From Sphingomonas naasensis (GTDB lineage Bacteria; Pseudomonadota; Alphaproteobacteria; Sphingomonadales; Sphingomonadaceae), in NCBI RefSeq assembly GCF_004792695.1, contig NZ_SRXU01000006.1, positions 186,001 through 250,000 on the forward strand: 64,000 nucleotides of DNA, given 5' to 3'. A model generated the notes under the pieces. It saw only the letters and a program-made list of their open reading frames with translations, was not told the DNA's origin and did not search any database. Position 1 is the stretch's first letter. Every line of letters starts with the position of its first letter. A program made the position numbers and the translations under genes. Below, one piece after another: positions 34,002 through 42,622 of the stretch.

Positions 34002-35036
34002 TTAGCCCAGCACCCCGTTCGCCACCGGCACGCCGAAATCGGGCGTGCCGTCCTTGCGATACGCGATCGGCTGGACCCGGGCGTGGCGGTTATGATCGAA
34101 CAACGGATCGCCCTTGATCTCGCGATAGTCGCGGCCGTGATAGACGAGCAGATCGCGACCCTTTTCGTCGACGACGAAGCTGTTATGGCCGGGCCCGAAC
34201 ACCTTGTTCGCCTCCGAGGTCGCGAATACCGGCGCCGGCGACTTCGACCATGCCTTCGGGTCCATGATGTCGGCATCTGCGTCGGCGGTGAGCATGCCCA
34301 TGCAATAGCGCGCATCGGTGGCGCTTGCCGAGTAGGTAAGGAACAACCTGCCGTTCCGCGCGAGCAGCGCCGGCCCTTCGGCCACCTTGAACCCCTGCAC
34401 TTCCCAGTCGAGCGTCGGCACGGTCAGCCGCGCGGGCGGTGCTGCGAGCGTCGTCGGCGTCTTGAGCGGCGCAAGGTAGAGGTTGCTGTTGGTCGCGATC
34501 CCCGGCTCGTGCTGCGCCCAGCAGATGTAGCGCACGCCCTTGTGCGCGAAGATCGTGCTGTCGAGCGTGAAGCTGTCCCACGGCGTCTCGAGCTGGCCGA
34601 GCAAGGTCCAGTCCGCGGTCAGCGGGTCCGCGCCCTCCGCCTGCAGCACATAGGTGCGGATGTGGAACTTGTCGTCGCCATCGCCGGCGGCGAAGTAGAA
34701 ATGCCACTTGCCGTCGAAATGGTGGATCTCGGGCGCCCAGATATAGCCCGCCATCTTGCCGCTCGTCGGGCGGCGCCAGATCACCGTCTCGGGCGCGTCC
34801 CTCAGCCCGGCGATCGTCTTCGCGCGGCGCAGCACGATCCGGTCATATTCGGGGACCGAGGCGGTGAAGTAGAAATCGTCGCCGTGCCGCAGGATCTGCG
34901 GGTCGGCGCGCTGGAGCACGAGCGGGTTCTGGATCTTCGCCTCCTTCGCCTGCGCCGCACCGGGAAGCCCGGCACCGATCGCGAGCGCCGCGCCGCCCAC
35001 GATCAGCTCGCGGCGGTTGATGATGTGGTTCAGCAT
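34002..35036 (-). CDS. exported GH43 glycosidase
   Basis: A 344-residue GH43 enzyme. [25 protein letters not shown] resembles a twin-arginine signal. The catalytic set is visible: Asp45 in RADPQ, WAPEIH at 100-105, Asp159 in FTLDST and Glu220 in VAEGPA. It is a single-propeller protein, likely an arabinofuranosidase or xylosidase. It is not next to a transporter or sulfatase and is flanked by peptidoglycan and translation genes, so it may serve a general scavenging role. The ATG at 35036 was chosen as the first codon of the signal peptide. Confidence 0.88.
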   Translation of the reverse strand: MLNHIINRRELIVGGAALAIGAGLPGAAQAKEAKIQNPLVLQRADPQILRHGDDFYFTASVPEYDRIVLRRAKTIAGLRDAPETVIWRRPTSGKMAGYIWAPEIHHFDGKWHFYFAAGDGDDKFHIRTYVLQAEGADPLTADWTLLGQLETPWDSFTLDSTIFAHKGVRYICWAQHEPGIATNSNLYLAPLKTPTTLAAPPARLTVPTLDWEVQGFKVAEGPALLARNGRLFLTYSASATDARYCMGMLTADADADIMDPKAWSKSPAPVFATSEANKVFGPGHNSFVVDEKGRDLLVYHGRDYREIKGDPLFDHNRHARVQPIAYRKDGTPDFGVPVANGVLG

Positions 35037-35193
35037 GGCTTGCCTCAACCCGATACGCGCGTTCGAGGCAAGTCCAATCATCAGACTATTCGTCGAGTCT
35101 CGCCGAGAAACATGGCCGCCGACGTGCACCTTGCCTATATCGCGCCTGCGCGGGCATAAGCCGCGCTCCCAAACCTTTGTTGAAAGAGCTCCC

Positions 35194-37194
35194 GTGTCCG
35201 AGATGTTCCGCATTACGCTGCCCGACGGTTCCGTCCGCGAGGTAGCTCCGGGGACTACCCCGGCGGACATCGCCGCGGCGATCGGTCCGGGCCTTGCCAA
35301 GGCGGCGCTCGCCGCACGCGTCGACGGCGAGCTGCGCGATATCGGCCGGCCGTTCGAAGGCGATTCGCACCTCGCTTTGGTCACCGCGAAGAACGAGGCC
35401 GATGCGCTCGAGCTCGTCCGCCACGATTATGCGCATATCCTCGCCGAGGCAGTGCAGAATCTGTTCCCCGGCACCCAGATCACCTTCGGCCCCGCCACTG
35501 ACGACGGCTTCTATTACGACTTCGCGCCGAAGGACCGTCCCTTCACCGAGGAGGACCTGCCGGCGATCGAGGCCGAGATGCGCAAGATCATCGGCAAGGA
35601 CGAGCCGCTGATCCGCGAGGTCTGGTCGCGCCAGCAACTCATCGAGCGCTGGCAGAAGCAGGGCGAGACCTTCAAGGCCGAATGGGCGCAGGAGCTTCCC
35701 GAAGGCGAGGAGCTGACCGTCTATCGCGCCGGCAAGGGCGAGGACGCGTGGCTCGACATGTGCCGCGGGCCGCATCTCGCCTCGACCGGCAAGGTCGATC
35801 CCAACGCGTTCAAGCTCACCCGCGTGTCGGGCGCCTATTGGCGCGGCGACCAGAAGAACGCGATGCTGAGCCGCATCTACGGCACCGGCTGGCTCAACAA
35901 GAAGCAGCTCGACGAGCATCTGATGCGGCTCGAGGAGGCGGCGAAGCGCGATCATCGCAAGCTCGGCGCGGAGATGGACCTGTTCCACCTCCAGCAGGAA
36001 GCGCATGGCTCGGTGTTCTGGCATCCGCAGGGCTTCACCATCTGGCGCCAGCTCGAGGCCTATATGCGCCGCGCGATCGACGCCGCGGGCTATCAGGAAG
36101 TGAAGACGCCGCAGGTGATGGACGCGCGCCAATGGGAGCAGTCCGGCCATTGGGGCAAATATCGCGAGAACATGTTCGTCATCCCCGACGAGGTGCCCAA
36201 TATCGAGGATGAGGGCCCGATCGTCTCCGATGCCGCCGAATGGATGGCATTGAAGCCGATGAACTGCCCCGCGCACATCCTGATCTTCAAGCAGGGGATC
36301 AAGTCGTATCGCGACCTGCCGCTGCGCCTCTACGAGAATGGCTGCTGCCACCGCAACGAGCCGCATGGCGCGCTGCACGGCCTCATGCGCGTCCGCCAGT
36401 TCACCCAGGACGATGCGCACATCTTCTGCCGCGAGGACCAGATCGTCGACGAGGTCCAGGCGTTCTGCCGCCTCGCCGACCGCATCTACAAGGACTTCGG
36501 GTTCAAATACGCGATCAAGCTGGCACTGCGTCCCGACAACCGCTTCGGCACCGAAGAGATGTGGGACCAGGCCGAGGCCGAGCTGCGCGACGCCGTGGTC
36601 CGCGCCGGCATGGCTACGGAAGAATATGGCTGGGAAGAGCTGCCCGGCGAAGGCGCCTTCTATGCGCCCAAGCTCGAATGGCATCTGACCGACGCGATCG
36701 GGCGGACGTGGCAGGTCGGCACGATCCAGTCCGACCGGGTGCTCCCCGAGCGGCTCGACGCGTCGTACGTCGGCGAGGATGGCGAGCGCCACCGCCCGGT
36801 GATGCTCCACCGCGCGGTCTTCGGCTCGTACGAGCGCTTCATCGGCATCCTGATCGAGCATTTCGCCGGCAAGCTGCCGGTGTGGCTGGCGCCGACCCAG
36901 GCGGTGGTCGCGACGATCGTCTCGGACGCCGACGATTACGCGAAGGAAGTGGCGAAGAAGCTCGCCGCGGCGGGCATCCGGGTCGAGACCGACCTGCGCA
37001 ACGAGAAGATCAACTATAAGGTGCGCGAGCATTCGGTGGCGAAGGTCCCTCACCTGCTCGTCGTCGGCAAGCGCGAGGCCGATGAAGGCACCGTGGCGCT
37101 GCGCGTGCTGGGCAGCCAGGGCCAGCAGATGCTGAGCCTCGACGAGGTGGTGGCGAAGCTGGCCGAGGAGGCGACCGCGCCCGATTTGCGGTAA
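35194..37194 (+). CDS. thrS: threonyl-tRNA synthetase
   Basis: A 666-residue class II aminoacyl-tRNA synthetase charging tRNA-Thr. Domains in order are TGS (about 5-65, [13 protein letters not shown]), the editing/SAD domain with [16 protein letters not shown] and CRGPHL, the catalytic core (motif 2 [29 protein letters not shown] zinc ligand region) and a C-terminal anticodon domain. The length is standard. The GTG at 35194 follows AAAGAG; the ATG at 35203 is an alternative three codons in. Confidence 0.97.
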   Translation: MSEMFRITLPDGSVREVAPGTTPADIAAAIGPGLAKAALAARVDGELRDIGRPFEGDSHLALVTAKNEADALELVRHDYAHILAEAVQNLFPGTQITFGPATDDGFYYDFAPKDRPFTEEDLPAIEAEMRKIIGKDEPLIREVWSRQQLIERWQKQGETFKAEWAQELPEGEELTVYRAGKGEDAWLDMCRGPHLASTGKVDPNAFKLTRVSGAYWRGDQKNAMLSRIYGTGWLNKKQLDEHLMRLEEAAKRDHRKLGAEMDLFHLQQEAHGSVFWHPQGFTIWRQLEAYMRRAIDAAGYQEVKTPQVMDARQWEQSGHWGKYRENMFVIPDEVPNIEDEGPIVSDAAEWMALKPMNCPAHILIFKQGIKSYRDLPLRLYENGCCHRNEPHGALHGLMRVRQFTQDDAHIFCREDQIVDEVQAFCRLADRIYKDFGFKYAIKLALRPDNRFGTEEMWDQAEAELRDAVVRAGMATEEYGWEELPGEGAFYAPKLEWHLTDAIGRTWQVGTIQSDRVLPERLDASYVGEDGERHRPVMLHRAVFGSYERFIGILIEHFAGKLPVWLAPTQAVVATIVSDADDYAKEVAKKLAAAGIRVETDLRNEKINYKVREHSVAKVPHLLVVGKREADEGTVALRVLGSQGQQMLSLDEVVAKLAEEATAPDLR

Positions 37195-37201
37195 CCTGTA
37201 C

Positions 37202-37367
37202 TTCCCTCTCCCGTCGGGAGAGGGTTGCGCAGACTTAGGTCTCGCCTGGCGAGGCCTTAGTCGGAGCTGGGTGAGGGGATCGCGCTATAGATGGCACGAC
37301 ACCCTCACCTGGCTACGCTAAGGCAGCAAGCTGCCAAGCTTCGCTACCTCTCCCGCAGGGAGAGGAA
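37202..37367. repeat. intergenic palindromic element between thrS and TorF gene
   Basis: A 166-bp palindromic block in the convergent gap. The ends TTCCCTCTCCC and GGGAGAGGAA pair, each end also forms its own small hairpin, and GGTGAGGG / CCCTCACC pair further in. It is related in style, not clearly in sequence, to the element at 47460-47597. Confidence 0.75.
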
Positions 37368-37375
37368 AGACAGCT

Positions 37376-38191
37376 TCAGAACGCCGCGCTTACCGAGAAC
37401 ACCACCTGGCTTCCGGCGATGCTCGACCCGTCCTTGGTCGACGAGAAATTGGGCAGCAGATAGGCCGATTCGGCTTCGCTGATGTCGGTGTCGGTATAGG
37501 CGACGCCGAGAGTCAGCGGCGTGCCGGGGATCGCCACATCGGCACCGAGCAGCCAGTCGAGATACTCGCCGGTCGGCGACAGGCTGGTGCCATTGGGTCC
37601 GAGGCCCGGATTGCCGTTCGAATAGCCGATATGGCCCTTGAGCGTCACCGGCGTGCCCTTCACCCCTGCCGAGACGTCGCCCCAGAGATAGAGATTGTCC
37701 TCGGATTGGCCGTTGCTCTCGGGGGTGTTGGAGAAATTGCCGAGCGCTTCCTGCTTGGGGGCATAGGCGATTCCGAGCAGGCCGCTGAGCGGGCCGAGCG
37801 AGCCCGACAGCTTGACATAGGGTTCGGCGAAGTCGGTGTTCTGGAAGCCGCCCGGATACATGTACCAGGTCAGGCCGACGTCGAGCGCCGCGCCGTCGCC
37901 GAGCTGGAACTTGTAGCCCGCATAGAGATCGAGCTCCATATTGGCCCCGCCGAACGTGCCCCAGCCGGCGAGGTTCGACGCCCAGGTACCGGCATAGAGG
38001 CCGCTCTCATGGCTGACGGTGAGGCCGCCCTGGACCGCCATTTCCTTGTCGGTCTGCGAGACGCCGCGGAAGCGATAGTCGGAGACGAGCGCGACGCTGC
38101 CGGTGACGGTGACGGCTTTGGGCGGCTCTTCCTGCGCGAGGGCCGGGGTGGCCGAGCCGAGCAGCATGGCAAGCGCGAGACGTGTTTTCAT
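37376..38191 (-). CDS. TorF family putative porin
   Basis: A 271-residue outer-membrane protein. The signal peptide ends at PALAQE. The mature protein begins with VTVTGSVALVSDYRFRGVSQTDKEMAVQGGLTVSHESGLYAGTWAS, the hallmark of the TorF/TIGR02001 family, and continues as amphipathic strands to the terminal Phe of VSAAF. Barrel proteins of this group are thought to form channels; the substrate is unknown. GGGGGAG precedes the ATG. Confidence 0.9.
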   Translation of the reverse strand: MKTRLALAMLLGSATPALAQEEPPKAVTVTGSVALVSDYRFRGVSQTDKEMAVQGGLTVSHESGLYAGTWASNLAGWGTFGGANMELDLYAGYKFQLGDGAALDVGLTWYMYPGGFQNTDFAEPYVKLSGSLGPLSGLLGIAYAPKQEALGNFSNTPESNGQSEDNLYLWGDVSAGVKGTPVTLKGHIGYSNGNPGLGPNGTSLSPTGEYLDWLLGADVAIPGTPLTLGVAYTDTDISEAESAYLLPNFSSTKDGSSIAGSQVVFSVSAAF

Positions 38192-38349
38192 TGGGACTCC
38201 CCCTCTTGTTTTGGGTGGTGGTCCCCTGCGGACTGGCGCGGGCCGGCCTCGTTGCGGACAGGCTCCGGCTCCAGCGCCATCCGAGGTATCGGAAGAAACG
38301 CGGCGCGTGTGTAAGGAAGTGTTGCTGCGGTGCACCAGGAGGGATCGCC

Positions 38350-38802
38350 ATGACCATCCGCGAGGGACGACCCGATGACGTGCCCCGCGCGCTCGCGATC
38401 TGGCGCGCCGCAGTCGACGCCACGCACGGCTTCCTGACGCCCGCGGATCGCGCCGAGATCGACGACATGGTGGCGCAGGACTTCCTGCCGCACGTCGCGC
38501 TCTGGCTCGCGGTCGACGGAGACGATCGGGCGCAGGGCTTCCTCGTCATGGATGGCGAGATGATCGACGCGTTGTTCGTCGATCCCGCGGTGCACGGCCG
38601 CGGCATCGGCACGGCGCTGCTGAACCATGCGCTGTCGCTCGCCCCCAACGCCGTTGTCGACGCGAGCGAGCAGGCGACCAACGCCCTGCCCTTCTACGAG
38701 GCCCGCGGCTTCGTGCGCACCGGCCGCTCGCCCAACGACCCGCAGGGACGGCCCTATCCGATCGTCCATTTGCGCCATGCAGGCCGTCCCGATCGGGGTT
38801 AG
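38350..38802 (+). CDS. GNAT family N-acetyltransferase
   Basis: A 150-residue acetyltransferase of the YjaB-like type. The acetyl-CoA-binding loop is HGRGIGTALLNHAL (about residues 85-98), preceded by the strand MIDALFVDPAV. The C-terminal ATNALPFYEARGFVRTGRSPND motif is also typical. The acceptor substrate cannot be inferred. GGAGGGATCGCC precedes the ATG. Confidence 0.9.
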   Translation: MTIREGRPDDVPRALAIWRAAVDATHGFLTPADRAEIDDMVAQDFLPHVALWLAVDGDDRAQGFLVMDGEMIDALFVDPAVHGRGIGTALLNHALSLAPNAVVDASEQATNALPFYEARGFVRTGRSPNDPQGRPYPIVHLRHAGRPDRG

Positions 38803-38958
38803 CGCTTGCGCAAATGCCGCGCGCACCCGATATCGGCGTTACGTCCGCGCCACAGTGCGCGGTATTTTCGGCAGGAGTGCGCGGGGCGGGCTACCGTATC
38901 GCGCGTTCCTGCGTTATCTACGCCGCCACGAATGTACGCAACAACAGGAGCAGTCCTT

Positions 38959-39504
38959 ATACGTCCTCCCATGTCACGGCGCCCTCTGGCACCTCCGCCG
39001 ATGAACGGCCCGCGCTTCAATGAATTCATTCAATCGCCCAAGGTTCGGGTGATCGATCAGGATGGCGAGAATCTCGGCGTGATGTACACGCGCGAGGCGA
39101 TGGAGCAGGCGCGCGAGGTCGGGCTCGACCTTGTCGAGGTGTCGCCCAACGCCGATCCGCCCGTCGCCAAGTTCCTCGACGTCGGCAAGTTCAAGTACGA
39201 GGCGCAGAAAAAGGCCAACCAGGCCCGGAAGACCCAGAAGACGCAGGAGATCAAGGAGATCAAGATGCGTCCGAACATCGACGATCATGATTATGATACG
39301 AAGATGAAGGCGATCCACAAGTTCATCGGCGAGGGCGACAAGGTGAAGATCACCCTGCGCTTCCGCGGACGCGAGCTCTCGCACGGCCAGCTCGGCATGA
39401 ACCTGCTCAAGCGGGTGCAGGAAGATACGGCGGAAATCGCCAAGATCGAAAGCTATCCGCGCATGGAAGGTCGCCAGATGCTGATGGTGATCTCGCCCAA
39501 ATGA
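38959..39504 (+). CDS. infC: translation initiation factor IF-3
   Basis: IF-3 binds the 30S subunit and guards start-codon choice. The N-terminal domain ([24 protein letters not shown]) and C-terminal domain ([40 protein letters not shown]) are intact. The start is uncertain. The ATG at 38971 has no ribosome-binding site, whereas an in-frame ATA at 38959 lies eight bases after AGGAG (38946-38950). Because infC of Escherichia coli starts with the rare AUU and is autoregulated through it, the ATA was chosen, giving about 181 residues. Starting at 38971 would remove four residues. The GH16 gene overlaps the stop. Confidence 0.93.
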   Translation: MRPPMSRRPLAPPPMNGPRFNEFIQSPKVRVIDQDGENLGVMYTREAMEQAREVGLDLVEVSPNADPPVAKFLDVGKFKYEAQKKANQARKTQKTQEIKEIKMRPNIDDHDYDTKMKAIHKFIGEGDKVKITLRFRGRELSHGQLGMNLLKRVQEDTAEIAKIESYPRMEGRQMLMVISPK

Positions 39505-40367
39505 GGCCGATGCGAGGGCTGCTGTGCGCGGCCCTCGCGGCCCTTCCGACGGTCGCCGCCGCGCAGACCGTCCACTCCCCGCCCATCACCGCCGGCACCG
39601 ACGAGAAGCTCGTCCGCCCGGCCGGCTATGTGCAGGTCTGGGCCGACGAGTTCGACCGCCCCGGCCTGCCCGACCCGAAGAAATGGGCATATGACACCGG
39701 CCGCAACAAGGAAGGCTGGTACAATGACGAGAAGCAATATTACGCCGCCGACCGGCCCGAGAACGCCCGGATCGAGAATGGCCGGCTGATCCTGACGGCG
39801 CGCAAGGAGCGGCTTTCGGACAGGCCCGATTTCGGCGGGCAGGACTATGCCTCGGGCAAGCTCGTCACCCGCGGCCTCGCCGACTGGACCTATGGCTATG
39901 TCGAGGTCCGCGCGAAGCTCGCCTGCGGGCGCGGGATCTGGCCGGCGATCTGGATGCTCGCCTCGGACGGCAAGAGCGGCTGGCCGGCGATGGGCGAGAT
40001 CGACATCATGGAGCATGTCGGCTGGGACCAGGGCCGGGTGCACGGCACCGTCCACAGCAAGGCGTACAACCATGTCGCCAAGACCCAGAAGGGCGCCAAT
40101 GTCATGGTCCCCGACGCCTGCACCGCGTTCCACGACTATCAGCTCGACTGGAACGAGGACCGCATCCTGATCGGCATCGACGGCGATGCCTTCATGCGCT
40201 TCGACAACGACCATAAGGGCGATCCCGCGACCTGGCCCTTCGCCAGCCCGCAATATCTGATCCTCAACGTCGCGGTGGGCGGCTGGGGCGGCCAGAAGGG
40301 CATCGACCCGGCGGCCTTCCCGGCGAGCATGGAAGTCGACTACGTCCGGATCTGGCAGAAGCGCTAG
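39501..40367 (+). CDS. secreted GH16 beta-glucanase
   Basis: A 288-residue exported protein (signal peptide to about AAAQT) with the complete GH16 active site GEIDIMEH: nucleophile Glu166, Asp168 and acid/base Glu171. [21 protein letters not shown] and the [13 protein letters not shown] strand are typical of laminarinase-like (beta-1,3-glucanase) members. It retains anomeric configuration and cuts internal bonds. The ATG at 39501 overlaps the infC stop by four bases, an odd coupling of a hydrolase to a translation factor. A second ATG at 39510 is possible. A long repeat follows. Confidence 0.92.
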   Translation: MRPMRGLLCAALAALPTVAAAQTVHSPPITAGTDEKLVRPAGYVQVWADEFDRPGLPDPKKWAYDTGRNKEGWYNDEKQYYAADRPENARIENGRLILTARKERLSDRPDFGGQDYASGKLVTRGLADWTYGYVEVRAKLACGRGIWPAIWMLASDGKSGWPAMGEIDIMEHVGWDQGRVHGTVHSKAYNHVAKTQKGANVMVPDACTAFHDYQLDWNEDRILIGIDGDAFMRFDNDHKGDPATWPFASPQYLILNVAVGGWGGQKGIDPAAFPASMEVDYVRIWQKR

Positions 40368-40377
40368 CGCGCCGCGG

Positions 40378-40580
40378 GCGTAGGAAAGTCGCGCGCCCGG
40401 TTTGTAGGGATTCGCCGAGCTAGAGTCGCAAGAGTCGCGATAGAACGACTCTCGCGTTGCGCGGGTAGGAAATGTTGTTGCGCGCGGCTGTTGGAAATCT
40501 CGACGGTGTCAAAGAGCGCCGCCCGGCAGCGCCGGACCGGCGCGCAGGCCAGCAGGCGAAAGCCTACATTGCAAGACCGT
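40378..40580 (-). repeat. about 200-bp interspersed repeat, copy 2 (boxA-like)
   Basis: This is the inverted partner of the block at 7110-7315. On the minus strand it reads the boxA-like CGCTCTTTGACACCGTCGA (40518-40500), the hairpin arms AGAGTCG / CGACTCT (40431-40437, 40446-40452) and the TCTTGCAATGTAGG segment near 40576. As in copy 1, it begins about ten bases after a glycoside hydrolase stop codon and is antisense to that gene. The remaining 140 bases up to 40718 show nothing further. Confidence 0.8.
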
Positions 40581-40718
40581 CGACACCACACCCCGACGCC
40601 GCGGAGCTCAATGCCGGCGACCGGGCCCCGAGCAATACGCGGGTATGACGGCTGAATGGCGGCAATCGGGTGGGAAGCTGCCGTTGCTATCCAGCGGGGC
40701 TCATGCTAGCCTACCCGC

Positions 40719-41060
40719 GTGTTCACGAGGCTGATCTTGATAAGTGGATTATCGCTGATGTCAGCCGATCAAATGAAAGATCCCTACGCAGTAGCAGAGC
40801 TAGCTATTTCGAATGTCGCAAGCTGCCCGGAAGCTAAAGCAGACTTGGCGTACGCGAGGCTTACGCAGCGCTGGACTAACGCGAAGGAGCTTGCCCTTCG
40901 AAACGGTCATGGACCACGACTGCAAGAACTAGACCGCCGCATTCACACGTTTCGCTCGGAAGCCTTTTTCGCGCAGTGCTGGGGCGGCTTCAGCGCGGCA
41001 CGCGAGAGAGCTGAGCAAGCTGTCTCAGCCTTCGAGAGTGACGCGTCTAGGCGCATCTGA
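40719..41060 (+). CDS. small hypothetical protein of atypical composition
   Basis: A 113-residue protein beginning with GTG; no ribosome-binding site is evident. The first 16 residues (FTRLILISGLSLMSA) are hydrophobic and may be a signal peptide. The rest is helical and charged, with two Cys (ASCPEAK, AQCWGGF). Codon use is much lower in GC than any neighbour, which suggests recent acquisition or a weakly expressed gene. I do not recognise it. It follows the long repeat, so mobility of the segment is possible. Confidence 0.5.
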   Translation: MFTRLILISGLSLMSADQMKDPYAVAELAISNVASCPEAKADLAYARLTQRWTNAKELALRNGHGPRLQELDRRIHTFRSEAFFAQCWGGFSAARERAEQAVSAFESDASRRI

Positions 41061-41135
41061 AGGCCTTACAGATCGGCAGCTAATGGGGCGAAAGCCGCCA
41101 TCGGGCCATCGGAGGGTATGCCGCCGCCCGCCCCT

Positions 41136-41519
41136 TCACCCCGCCGGCGGTTCCCACAATTCGATCGGGTTGCCCTCCGGATCGTGGATGCGGGCGAACC
41201 GCCCGGTCTCGGGCGTGTCCCATTCGTCCTTGGTGGTGATCGCGATGCCGAGCGCGTTCAATTGCTCGAGCAGCCCGTCGAGATCGCGGACGCGCAGATT
41301 GAGCATGAAGCTCTTGTCCGCCGCGAAATAGTCGGTGGTCGCCTTGAACGGCGCGAACACCACCGGCCCCGGCTCGGGATACCAGAACCAGTCGCTCGAC
41401 TGGCCATTCTCGTCCTTGCCGCAGCCGCCGCCGACGCCGAGCGTGTCGCGATACCATGTCGCCAGCCCTTCGGGGTCCTGCGCACGAAAGAAAAAGCCGC
41501 CGATTCCGATCACGGGCAT
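41136..41519 (-). CDS. VOC superfamily (glyoxalase-like) protein
   Basis: A 127-residue protein of the vicinal oxygen chelate fold. FFFRAQDPEGLATWYRDTLGV opens the first beta-alpha-beta module, and the second ends with FARIHDPEGNPIELWEPP, whose Glu matches a metal-ligand position. Many such proteins bind or detoxify small electrophiles or antibiotics; the ligand is unknown. GGAG lies six bases before the ATG at 41519. A longer in-frame start at 41660 is less likely. Confidence 0.88.
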   Translation of the reverse strand: MPVIGIGGFFFRAQDPEGLATWYRDTLGVGGGCGKDENGQSSDWFWYPEPGPVVFAPFKATTDYFAADKSFMLNLRVRDLDGLLEQLNALGIAITTKDEWDTPETGRFARIHDPEGNPIELWEPPAG

Positions 41520-41642
41520 GCCAGACTCCAGCAATTTCCTCGAGGATATATCGATATCGGAGGCAATGCCGCAATTCTTTCTGGACAGCGCGGCGGCCCG
41601 CGCGCAGCATAAATCGATCAGCGACTTGGGGGAGTCGTTACC

Positions 41643-42617
41643 ATGACGTCGGAAGCACAAGGCGCGTCACCGGAAGCCAAGGAATATAGACAGATTGTCG
41701 ATCCGCCGAACAACATCGAGAAGATGGGAAAATTCGTCGCGCTGGTCAGCGCGATTATCGGCGTCACCATTTCCGGAAACAATTTCCTGATTTCCCGCGC
41801 GAAGGATTCGAGCGATCGCTACACGGCATTTCGCACCGCAGTTTCGAGCGAAGAGAAATCATGGAAGGATCTGTACGACGAGTATCTGAAGACCTTCGAG
41901 AAGGAGCAGCTCGAGAACGAGACGCTCCGCCAGAAGAAGCTGTTCGCGCTGCAGGCGATCGCGGCGCGCGACATCGCCAGCTTCCGCGAGTTCGACATCG
42001 ATGACCGCGAACGCGAGGCCGCGATCCGGCGCGTGTCGCTCACCCGCACCGCGCTGCTCAATGCGCTGAGCGACAACCGCACCAGCGACCCGGCGACCGC
42101 CGACGCGCTGCGCCGGCGCACCTTCGCCGCCGAACAGTCGCTCGCCGCCAAGGCGGCCCCGCCGCCGGCCGCCGCGGCATCGCCGACCGGCACGGCACTG
42201 GCCGCCCTGCCCGCGATCGAGACGCTGTCGCGCGACACGCCCAAGGGCTGGGCGATCGACGTGTTCTGGTGCGAGGACGGCGGGCAGACCAGCTACACCA
42301 CCGCGCACACGCTCGGCACGGCGTTCGCTTCGTTCGCCAATGCCGGCCGCCCGCTGGCGCCGGGCGTGTCGCTGGGCCGCGTGCAGGTCCAGCGGGCGGA
42401 CGCCCGGATGTGGCAAACCATCGGCATCGCCCGGGGGCGCTATGTCGTGCGCGACAACGGCGCCGGCGAGGAACAGGCGGCGGAGGCCGTGCTCAACCTG
42501 ATCAACGATCCGGCGAGCGACAGCCCGCGCTTCTCGCGCGGGCTGAGCACCGGCAAGCCCACGCCCTGGTATCTCAGCGTGTGGATCTGCCCGCCGGCGG
42601 GCGCCGTCACAGCCTAG
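41643..42617 (+). CDS. membrane-anchored hypothetical protein with coiled coil
   Basis: A 324-residue protein I do not recognise. Residues 28-50 (KFVALVSAIIGVTISGNNFLI) form a membrane segment. A charged helical stretch about 60-155 (SSEEKSWKDLYDEYLKTFEKEQLENETLRQKK) looks like a coiled coil. An Ala/Pro-rich linker (about 170-195) follows, then a C-terminal domain starting GWAIDVFWCEDGG and ending WYLSVWICPP, whose two Cys may pair. It is convergent with glnD, with five bases between the stop codons. Topology suggests a signal-anchored envelope protein. Confidence 0.72.
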   Translation: MTSEAQGASPEAKEYRQIVDPPNNIEKMGKFVALVSAIIGVTISGNNFLISRAKDSSDRYTAFRTAVSSEEKSWKDLYDEYLKTFEKEQLENETLRQKKLFALQAIAARDIASFREFDIDDREREAAIRRVSLTRTALLNALSDNRTSDPATADALRRRTFAAEQSLAAKAAPPPAAAASPTGTALAALPAIETLSRDTPKGWAIDVFWCEDGGQTSYTTAHTLGTAFASFANAGRPLAPGVSLGRVQVQRADARMWQTIGIARGRYVVRDNGAGEEQAAEAVLNLINDPASDSPRFSRGLSTGKPTPWYLSVWICPPAGAVTA

Positions 42618-42622
42618 GCCGC

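Noticed and set aside
7110..40580. A 33-kb composite transposon bounded by the inverted 200-bp repeats
   Set aside because: The enclosed region includes essential genes (thrS, infC) and no transposase, so mobility of the whole block is implausible.
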